Shown one piece after another: positions 6,159 through 10,632 of a stretch of 10,632 nucleotides of DNA (within the stretch, counting starts at the first letter, position 1; each line of letters begins with the position of its first letter). Source of the stretch: Succinatimonas sp. UBA6849. GTDB taxonomy: Bacteria > Pseudomonadota > Gammaproteobacteria > Enterobacterales > Succinivibrionaceae. The DNA lies in contig DKDL01000027.1 of the NCBI GenBank assembly GCA_002449335.1, forward strand, positions 1 to 10,632, written 5' to 3'. The notes beneath the pieces are model-generated. The model had not been told where the DNA came from. It saw nothing but the letters and a program-made list of their open reading frames with translations, and did no database searches. Position numbers and translations under genes: made by a program.

Positions 6159-7223
6159 ATGAAAATTAACATGAAAGCAGCTTTTATCATAGCAGTAGCA
6201 TTGCATGCTATGCTGCTAGGTGTGCTGCTTATCAGATTTTCTCTAGACAAGCCTACTAAGCCTAATATGGGACAGGGTGACATTATGCATGCTACCTTTG
6301 TACCTCCAGCTAAAGGCAATCCTAATGGAACTGCAAAAGCAGCTCCAGCACCAGCTCCTGCTCCAGAGCCTGAAGAAACTGTTCAAGAGGATAACTCTGT
6401 AGAACAGGCAAAACAGGAGATGGAACAGCGCCTTCAGGAGCAGAAAGCACAAGAACAACAGCGCCAGGAAGCTATTGCTCTGCAAAAGAAGCAAGAAATC
6501 GAAAAAGCTCGTAAGTTAGAAGAAGAAAAAGCTTTAGCTCTAAAGAAAGCAGAAGAAAAGAAAAAGCTTGAAGAGCAAAAGAAACTTGAAGAGCAGAAAA
6601 AGTTAGAAGAACAGAAGAAGCTTGAGCAAAAGAAGAAAGCTGAAGCTGAGGCTAAGAAAAAGGCAGAGGAAGAAGCTAAGAAAGTAGCAGAGGCTAAGAA
6701 GAAAGCCGAGGCAGAAGCTAAGAAGAAGGCTGAAGCTGAGGCTAAAAAGAAAGCTGAGGCTGAAGCTAAGAAAAAAGCAGAAGCTGAAGCTAAAAAGAAA
6801 GCTGAAGCTGCAGCAAAGGCAAAAGCTGAGGCAGATGCTAAGGCAAAGGCAGCAGCTGCTGCCAAAGCAAAAGCTGAAGCAGACTCATTAGAAGGCGACA
6901 TCTTAGGTACAGCCGATGGCGATGAGCAAAACGGTCAGGGCTTAGGCTCTGGCGGTGGTGGCGGAGATGGAGGTTACGGTGATAAGGTTCGTGGCCTAAT
7001 TGAACAGAACTGGAGAGTTGATCAGTCAATGAACGGCAAGAAGGTTGTAGTATCAATTAAGGTAACAGCAGATGGTACCGTAACTGACGAGAGCTGTCAG
7101 GGTGATGAGAAGGTCTGCCAGAGTGCGTTGGATGCAATTAGAATGGTGGGAATGTTCCCAAGACCACCTGCTACTTGCCCAGAGTGTTCTAATATAAAGA
7201 TTTCTATGACACCTAAGCTTTGA
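6159..7223 (+). CDS. tolA: Trans-periplasmic coupling protein TolA
   Basis: TolA spans the periplasm from the TolQR motor to TolB and Pal. Domain I is a short tail plus one membrane helix (about 7-27, with the conserved HAMLLGVLL stretch). A proline- and alanine-rich hinge (about 50-75) follows. Domain II (about 80-243) is a highly charged helix of KKLEEQ and KKKAEAEA repeats. A glycine-rich linker (about 245-273) leads to domain III (about 274-354), recognised by GYGDKVRGLIEQNW and MFPRPP. Domain III has four cysteines (C313, C320, C340, C343), a pattern unlike E. coli. At 354 residues it is shorter than the E. coli protein (421), mostly in domain II. No clear Shine-Dalgarno precedes ATG 6159; the in-frame ATG at 6171 is an alternative that keeps the membrane helix. 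Translation probably depends on coupling to tolR, whose stop lies 11 bases upstream. Confidence 0.94.
   Translation: MKINMKAAFIIAVALHAMLLGVLLIRFSLDKPTKPNMGQGDIMHATFVPPAKGNPNGTAKAAPAPAPAPEPEETVQEDNSVEQAKQEMEQRLQEQKAQEQQRQEAIALQKKQEIEKARKLEEEKALALKKAEEKKKLEEQKKLEEQKKLEEQKKLEQKKKAEAEAKKKAEEEAKKVAEAKKKAEAEAKKKAEAEAKKKAEAEAKKKAEAEAKKKAEAAAKAKAEADAKAKAAAAAKAKAEADSLEGDILGTADGDEQNGQGLGSGGGGGDGGYGDKVRGLIEQNWRVDQSMNGKKVVVSIKVTADGTVTDESCQGDEKVCQSALDAIRMVGMFPRPPATCPECSNIKISMTPKL
6561..6614 (+). repeat. Three tandem KKLEEQ codon repeats in tolA
   Basis: Three consecutive 18-bp units encode KKLEEQ (residues 135-152), followed by a partial fourth, KKLEQ. Synonymous codons vary between copies (AAG/AAA, CTT/TTA, GAA/GAG), so the units are related but not freshly duplicated. 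They lie in the helical spacer domain. Confidence 0.8.
6696..6815 (+). repeat. Five tandem KKKAEAEA codon repeats in tolA
   Basis: Five consecutive 24-bp units encode KKKAEAEA (residues 180-219; the last is KKKAEAAA). Similar degenerate units precede them from residue 158. Codons differ by silent changes between copies. The eight-residue period lengthens the TolA helix that spans the periplasm; such arrays can change copy number by slippage or recombination. Confidence 0.85.
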
Positions 7224-7235
7224 TAGGCATATAAT
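7206..7235 (+). promoter_or_regulatory. Probable internal promoter for tolB-pal
   Basis: ATGACA (7206-7211, 5 of 6 to the -35 consensus) and a perfect TATAAT (7230-7235) are separated by 18 bases. The -35 lies in the last codons of tolA and the -10 in the 41-base gap before tolB, leaving about 22 bases from the likely start to the ribosome site's end. E. coli is also known to have an internal promoter ahead of tolB, which supports the reading. Confidence 0.6.
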
Positions 7236-7264
7236 ATTTAAAAATTTTTCAGGGAGTTAAATTC

Positions 7265-8551
7265 ATGCTAAAGAGAATTCTGGCAGCCGTAGCTGTGTTA
7301 CTTACAGCGACAACAGCCAACGCAGAATTACAGATTGAAATCACAGGTGGTATTAACGAAGGTCATAAGATCGCAGTTTATCCATTCTCTCAGGCTTCAG
7401 CTGTAAATCTTGATGTGGCATCAGTAGTTTCTGCTGATTTAATGAGATCTGGTAAGTTTTCACCAATTGCAACCTCAGCTCTGCCTCAGGGTGGTGTTCA
7501 GGATGGTCAGGTGAATGCTGATGTTGCTGCAACCTCAGGTGCTGAAGTTGCTGTAGCAGGTGTTGTACAGGATAAAGGTAATAAGGTTTACAACGTTGAG
7601 TTCCAGGTTGTAGGTCTACAGGGCGCAAACAAGGGTAAAGTATTAGCTCACTATAAGGGTGATTCAAGCTTAGCTACTATGCGTCAGGCTTCTCACAGAA
7701 TTTCTGACAGAATCTATGAAGCATTTACAGGTCAGAGAGGTTGCTTTAGAACCCGTATTGCTTATGTTGTAACCAAATTCGGCGCTCCATTCCCATATCA
7801 GTTAATGACTGCTGATTATGATGGCTACAACGAGACTCCAATTGTGAAGTCAACTCAGCCTATCATGACTCCATCATGGTCACCTGATGGCAGACGTTTA
7901 GCTTATGTAAGCTTTGAGAAGAGATCTCCTGCTATCTTTGTTCAGGACATCATTTCAAAGAAGCGCCAGAAGTTAGCTTCATTCTCAGGATTGAACAGCT
8001 CTCCTGCTTGGTCACCTGATGGTACTAAGATTGCTATGACCTTATCAAAAGATGGTCAGCCTGATATCTACTACTTTGATTTAACTCAATCACGTTTTGT
8101 TCGTGTAACCAGCAACAAAGCTATTGATACTGAGCCTACATGGGCTGCTGACAGCAAGTCACTGTACTTTACCTCAGAGCGTGGTGGTAGAGCTCAGATC
8201 TACAGATATGACTTTGCAACTCAGAGCACTCAGAGAGTTACCTATCAGGGTGCAAAGAACTTATCAGCAAAGCAGATCCCTGGCACTAAGTCTTTAATCG
8301 TTATTACTCAGGTTAATGGCTTTAGAGTTGCAAGAGTTGATCCAGACGGCAGTATTTATATGCTGACAACTTCTTCATTAGATGAATCACCAAGTGTTGC
8401 ACCTAACGGAAGTATGGTAATATATTCAACAGTATATCAAGGACGTAAAGGTCTAGCTATCGTATCATCTGACGGCAGATTTAAGGCAAATCTTCCATCA
8501 AGCGCTGGTGAGATTAGCTCTCCTTCATGGGGCCCATTACTGCAGAAGTAA
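7265..8551 (+). CDS. tolB: Periplasmic beta-propeller protein TolB
   Basis: TolB binds Pal, and TolA pulls TolB off Pal to free Pal for peptidoglycan binding. Residues 1-20 are a signal peptide (MLKR, hydrophobic core, cleavage after TTANA). The N-terminal domain (about 21-158) begins ELQIEITGGI, matching the TolA-contacting segment of the mature E. coli N terminus, and contains IAVYPF and SADLMRSGKFSPI. FRTRIAYVV (161-169) leads into the six-bladed propeller. Blade motifs are PSWSPDGRRLAYVSF (203-217), PAWSPDGTKIAM (248-259), PTWAADSKSLYFTS (291-304), PSVAPNGSMVIYST (376-389) and the closing PSWGPL. Length 428 is typical (E. coli 430). The start has an excellent ribosome site, AGGGAG (7251-7256), 8 bases before the ATG. 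It lies 41 bases after tolA and has its own likely promoter. Confidence 0.97.
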   Translation: MLKRILAAVAVLLTATTANAELQIEITGGINEGHKIAVYPFSQASAVNLDVASVVSADLMRSGKFSPIATSALPQGGVQDGQVNADVAATSGAEVAVAGVVQDKGNKVYNVEFQVVGLQGANKGKVLAHYKGDSSLATMRQASHRISDRIYEAFTGQRGCFRTRIAYVVTKFGAPFPYQLMTADYDGYNETPIVKSTQPIMTPSWSPDGRRLAYVSFEKRSPAIFVQDIISKKRQKLASFSGLNSSPAWSPDGTKIAMTLSKDGQPDIYYFDLTQSRFVRVTSNKAIDTEPTWAADSKSLYFTSERGGRAQIYRYDFATQSTQRVTYQGAKNLSAKQIPGTKSLIVITQVNGFRVARVDPDGSIYMLTTSSLDESPSVAPNGSMVIYSTVYQGRKGLAIVSSDGRFKANLPSSAGEISSPSWGPLLQK

Positions 8552-8560
8552 AAGAATTTA

Positions 8561-8586
8561 TGTAGAAGGCATTAAAGCCTTCTACA
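8561..8586 (+). other. Perfect intercistronic hairpin between tolB and pal
   Basis: TGTAGAAGGC (8561-8570) pairs with GCCTTCTACA (8577-8586): a perfect 10-bp stem with a 6-nt ATTAAA loop, 9 bases after the tolB stop. The next bases are AATAGATAAAAC rather than a T-run, so it should not terminate efficiently. It could protect tolB mRNA from 3' exonucleases or be a processing point that lets pal be expressed more strongly. The 79-base gap is the largest between tol genes here. Confidence 0.65.
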
Positions 8587-8630
8587 AATAGATAAAACAA
8601 TAGTTAAACATAACTTACAGGAAATAAAAA

Positions 8631-9152
8631 ATGTTTAAGAACTACTTGATAACTTTGATTTGCTCTCTAGCTCTAGTAACTATGACTGCATGTTCATCAA
8701 AAAATGATCAGTCTTCATTAGTTGAAGATGGTTCAGATGCATCTTTAGGTTTAGACTCTGATGGTGCTTTAACCGTAGGTGATCCTAACGGTTCAGCTGA
8801 TGGTTGGAATGGCCCTGCTGAATTAGCTGACAACCACACCATTTACTTTGCTTATAACTCAGAGAACATTCAGGATCAGTACTTAGGTGTAATGCAGGCT
8901 AACGCTGCTTACTTAAAGAAGAATCCTGAGGCTCGTGTAATCATCGAAGGTCATACTGATGAGCGTGGTACTCCAGAGTACAACATCGCTTTAGGTGAGA
9001 GACGTGCTCGTTCAGTTGCTCGTTACATGCAGAACTTAGGCGTTGATGTAAATCAGCTTTCAATCGTAAGCTATGGTGAAGAGAAGCCTGCTGTTGAAGG
9101 TCATGATGAATCAGCTTGGTCAAAGAACCGTCGTGCTGTATTAAATTACTAA
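8631..9152 (+). CDS. pal: Peptidoglycan-associated lipoprotein Pal
   Basis: Pal is anchored in the outer membrane by lipid and binds peptidoglycan through an OmpA-like domain, and is the end point of the Tol system. Its 173 residues equal the E. coli length. The lipoprotein signal ends MTAC (18-21), with C21 as the lipidated residue; Met at the -3 position is less usual than Leu. Residues 22-65 are an acidic, glycine- and serine-rich tether. The OmpA-like domain starts at IYFAYNSENI (71-80) and carries the diaminopimelate-binding motif EGHTDERGTPEYN (106-118) with LGERRA (121-126), and ends SYGEEKPAVEGHDESAWSKN (147-166) with RRAVLNY. AGGAA (8619-8623) is a good ribosome site 7 bases before the ATG. 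It is followed by an intrinsic terminator, so it closes the main tol transcript. Confidence 0.97.
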   Translation: MFKNYLITLICSLALVTMTACSSKNDQSSLVEDGSDASLGLDSDGALTVGDPNGSADGWNGPAELADNHTIYFAYNSENIQDQYLGVMQANAAYLKKNPEARVIIEGHTDERGTPEYNIALGERRARSVARYMQNLGVDVNQLSIVSYGEEKPAVEGHDESAWSKNRRAVLNY

Positions 9153-9208
9153 TTTAGAAAAAGCTTGTGCTTATAATTTAGGTATAAGTTTTTGAAACTA
9201 GAATATTG

Positions 9209-9233
9209 GGGTGGACAGATGTCCACCCTTTTT
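9209..9233 (+). terminator. Intrinsic terminator after pal
   Basis: A perfect 8-bp GC-rich stem (GGGTGGAC 9209-9216 with GTCCACCC 9221-9228, loop AGAT) is followed by TTTTT (9229-9233). A weaker AT-rich hairpin just upstream (9170-9175 with 9183-9188, followed by TTTTT at 9189-9193) may form a tandem with it. It separates pal from cpoB. Confidence 0.88.
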
Positions 9234-9266
9234 CGTAGGTCTAAATAAGACAATTTTCTGATTGGT

Positions 9267-9295
9267 TTGTTATTTTTATGTGAATTGTTTATGAT
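9267..9295 (+). promoter_or_regulatory. Probable cpoB promoter
   Basis: TTGTTA (9267-9272, 4 of 6) and TATGAT (9290-9295, 5 of 6) are separated by exactly 17 bases, in AT-rich DNA after the pal terminator. Transcription would start near 9302, giving a short leader before the GGAG ribosome site at 9311. This suggests cpoB is at least partly transcribed alone. Confidence 0.5.
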
Positions 9296-9322
9296 CAGAA
9301 GAAACATTTCGGAGCAATAAAA

Positions 9323-10174
9323 GTGAACAGAATTTTTAATTTATTTAAATATTCAGCTCTGGCTTTAGCAATAACTGCATCATTTAATGCAAATGCTGAT
9401 GATGCTCAGATACAAGCAATGCAGTTGAATATGTTAAAGCTTCAGAATCAGGTACAGGATCTACAAAGCAAGTTAGCAGATTCAGAAGGCCAAATTGAGT
9501 CTTTAAATCATGATCTTCAGGTGTTACAGCAAGAAAATTCTGATTTAAAGGCAAGGTTGGCAGGAAACGCTGATGCAACCAACAATCAAGATAATGCACA
9601 AAATGCTGATGCAAATGCTCAGACTGCGGCAAATACTCAGGCTGATCCTAATCAAAAAGCTGATAACGCAAACTCTATTCCTATTAACACTGTATCTGGC
9701 AATTCAGGAGCTACTTTAACTAAGAGCAAAGTACAGACTCAAAGTACTGCTGCAACAGTAGCCCCTACTGCTGGCAGTGACTCATCATTACCTGTAGCAG
9801 ATGCTCAAGCTGTAAAGATGTATCAGGGTGCTTACAACCTACTAGTTAAAAATAAGTTGTCTGAGTCAGCTACAGGTTTTTCAAACTATGTAACCAAATA
9901 TCCTAACAATTCATTAACACCTAATGCATGGTACTGGTTAGGTCAGGTTCAGTATAAGCAGAAGAACTATCAGGATGCACGTGTAAGTTTCTTAAATACC
10001 GCTAAGTTTAAAGGTTCAACTAAGAGAGCTGATGCTTTATATAAGTTAGGTGTAACCTCAAAAGCATTAGGGGATAAAGATAAGGCTAAGAAGTTCTTTG
10101 AAGTTTTAATTAAAACTTATCCTACCTCAAGTTCATCAGCTTTAGCTAAAAAAGAGCTAGCTTCACTGAACTAG
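9323..10174 (+). CDS. cpoB: Cell-division coordinator CpoB (YbgF), TPR protein
   Basis: CpoB is a periplasmic protein that in E. coli binds TolA and PBP1B and coordinates outer-membrane constriction with septal peptidoglycan synthesis. Residues 1-25 are a signal peptide (cleavage after NANA). Residues about 27-80 form a coiled coil (LQNQVQDLQSKL and following heptads) expected to trimerise. An unusually long low-complexity linker rich in Asn, Gln, Ala, Asp, Thr and Ser spans about 81-158. Three tetratricopeptide repeats follow, at about 163-195, 201-234 and 236-270, with NAWYWLGQVQYKQKNYQDA (201-219) and ADALYKLGVTSKALGD (236-251) clear. The 283 residues compare with 263 in E. coli. The start is GTG, supported by GGAG (9311-9314) 8 bases upstream and by the signal peptide beginning there. 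It follows pal as in other gammaproteobacteria. Confidence 0.93.
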   Translation: MNRIFNLFKYSALALAITASFNANADDAQIQAMQLNMLKLQNQVQDLQSKLADSEGQIESLNHDLQVLQQENSDLKARLAGNADATNNQDNAQNADANAQTAANTQADPNQKADNANSIPINTVSGNSGATLTKSKVQTQSTAATVAPTAGSDSSLPVADAQAVKMYQGAYNLLVKNKLSESATGFSNYVTKYPNNSLTPNAWYWLGQVQYKQKNYQDARVSFLNTAKFKGSTKRADALYKLGVTSKALGDKDKAKKFFEVLIKTYPTSSSSALAKKELASLN

Positions 10175-10222
10175 CTTGAAAAGCCATAGAAACGTTAATG
10201 CGTTTGAAAATCTTTATGACAT

Positions 10223-10260
10223 AAGACCATTCGAAGGAAAACTTTGGATGGTTTTCTTTT
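10223..10260 (+). terminator. Intrinsic terminator after cpoB
   Basis: An 11-bp stem with two G-U pairs (10226-10236 with 10242-10252, loop GAAAA) can be extended by three further pairs to 10223-10255. It runs into TTTTCTTTT ending at 10260. A smaller inverted repeat (AAACG 10190-10194 with CGTTT 10201-10205) lies just upstream. It ends cpoB transcription before the tRNA unit. Confidence 0.75.
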
Positions 10261-10440
10261 ATAAATCAATAAAATTTATCAGGTTCAAACAAATCCAAGA
10301 GACATTTTAATAAGCGAAATGCGGAAATTCTTACATTAGCTATCAATAAACTAGGTTTAGTTCGTATGATCACCCAACATATGGTGAAATAAGAACCGCT
10401 TAAAAATCGTATTCGTGAAAAAATATGAATTTTTTGTAAA
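10261..10440. other. Spacer between cpoB terminator and tRNA promoter; possible gene remnant
   Basis: I see no convincing gene in this stretch. One + frame is open from 10273 to a TAA at 10390-10392, 39 codons without an upstream start codon. It reads as a plausible protein tail, containing NAEILTLAINKLGLVRMI and ending QHMVK. It might be a decayed 3' end of a transposase or other gene, but I cannot assign a family and chance is possible. The - strand is also open over 10266-10499 but its product is hydrophobic, unrecognised and overlaps the tRNA promoter. Confidence 0.3.
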
Positions 10441-10447
10441 AAAATGC

Positions 10448-10475
10448 TTGCAAGATCATAAATTTTTAGTAAAAT
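10448..10475 (+). promoter_or_regulatory. Stable-RNA-type promoter for the tRNA-Lys unit
   Basis: TTGCAA (10448-10453) and TAAAAT (10470-10475) are 16 bases apart. The region just upstream (about 10418-10447) is nearly all A/T with A and T runs, like an UP element. The bases after the -10 (AGTCGCCG) are GC-rich, a discriminator typical of stringently controlled rRNA and tRNA promoters. The presumed leader holds a small hairpin (10483-10487 with 10493-10497). Confidence 0.7.
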
Positions 10476-10513
10476 AGTCGCCGTTGAGTTAATCAACAAA
10501 ACGTTCGGTGATT

Positions 10514-10589
10514 GGGTCGTTAGCTCAGTCGGTAGAGCAGCGGACTTTTAATCCGTTGGTCGAGAGTTCGAATCTCTCACGACCCACCA
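10514..10589 (+). tRNA. tRNA-Lys, anticodon TTT
   Basis: A complete 76-nt tRNA with encoded CCA (10587-10589). The acceptor stem GGGTCGT (10514-10520) pairs with ACGACCC (10579-10585), and the discriminator is A10586. The anticodon loop CTTTTAA (10545-10551) places TTT at 10547-10549, closed by GCGGA/TCCGT. The T stem GAGAG/CTCTC encloses TTCGAAT. The acceptor and D arms are almost identical to E. coli tRNA-Lys. It decodes AAA and AAG and is the first of a cluster lying after cpoB. Confidence 0.97.
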
Positions 10590-10611
10590 TCCAAACGAAC
10601 TACTATGCGCT

Positions 10612-10632
10612 GGGTTGTTAGCTCAGTTGGTA
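10612..10632 (+). tRNA. Second tRNA, truncated by window end, probably tRNA-Lys
   Basis: The last 21 bases, GGGTTGTTAGCTCAGTTGGTA, form the acceptor 5' strand and D arm of a tRNA. They match the start of the preceding tRNA-Lys with two changes and begin 22 bases after its CCA, so the two are probably processed from one transcript. The anticodon is beyond the window, so the lysine identity is inferred. Confidence 0.65.

Noticed and set aside
6434..6901. Long antisense frame rich in Ala, Phe and Ser
   Set aside because: It is the mirror of the repetitive Lys/Ala/Glu codons of tolA; the repeat keeps the opposite strand open by composition alone.
9279..9295. CRP-like half-site TGTGA upstream of cpoB
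   Set aside because: Only one half-site is present; the expected TCACA six bases later is TATGA, so it does not support CRP binding.
10418..10435. AAAAAAT/ATTTTTT inverted repeat before the tRNA promoter
   Set aside because: The stem is only A-T pairs and sits where an A/T-rich UP element is expected; it is unlikely to act as a terminator.
10266..10499. Antisense frame of 77 codons before the tRNA
   Set aside because: It overlaps the clear tRNA promoter and UP-like tract, has no recognisable domain or ribosome site, and AT-rich DNA readily gives such hydrophobic frames.
1..10632. CRISPR array, insertion sequence, prophage or defence island
   Set aside because: No spaced direct repeats, no terminal inverted repeats with target duplications and no intact transposase, integrase or defence domains were seen; the gene set is conserved housekeeping.

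Overview
The window comes from a fairly AT-rich Gram-negative gammaproteobacterium. Its core is the arrangement ruvC-ruvA-ruvB-ybgC-tolQ-tolR-tolA-tolB-pal-cpoB followed by tRNA-Lys, all on the + strand. Protein-level similarity to Escherichia coli is strong in RuvC, RuvA, RuvB, TolQ, TolB and Pal. Frequent TTA leucine codons, the LamB-type porin and the linked ruv-tol layout (as in Pseudomonas, but split in E. coli) make an anaerobic gut lineage such as Succinivibrionaceae my guess. That family assignment is inference; only 'gammaproteobacterium' is well supported.

Layout. Positions 1-277 are an odd leader: about 135 bases of G-rich, roughly 62% GC DNA, then 91 bases with a single G. It precedes a maltoporin-like outer-membrane porin (278-1720), which ends in a hairpin and a strong intrinsic terminator. 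A promoter-like site near 1853 precedes the Holliday-junction genes ruvC (1987), ruvA (2586) and ruvB (3207). ruvB overlaps ybgC by one base (TAATG), and ybgC abuts tolQ with no gap, so the repair genes run directly into the cell-envelope genes. tolR, tolA, tolB and pal follow. A good promoter-like site lies at the tolA/tolB junction, a perfect 10-bp hairpin sits between tolB and pal, and an intrinsic terminator follows pal. cpoB (GTG start) has its own promoter-like site and terminator. After about 180 bases without a convincing gene, a stable-RNA-type promoter drives tRNA-Lys(TTT), and a second Lys-like tRNA is cut by the window end.

How they work together. RuvA and RuvB form the branch-migration motor and RuvC cuts the junction. 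TolQ, TolR and TolA form a proton-driven inner-membrane machine that acts across the periplasm on TolB and the peptidoglycan-bound lipoprotein Pal to draw the outer membrane inward during division. CpoB links this to cell-wall synthesis, and YbgC is the thioesterase customarily encoded with them.

I see no new defence or mobile system. The unusual points are a roughly 100-residue disordered C-terminal extension on TolQ, a relocated cysteine pattern in the TolA C-terminal domain, the strongly strand-asymmetric porin leader, and several intercistronic hairpins that may tune expression within the operon.
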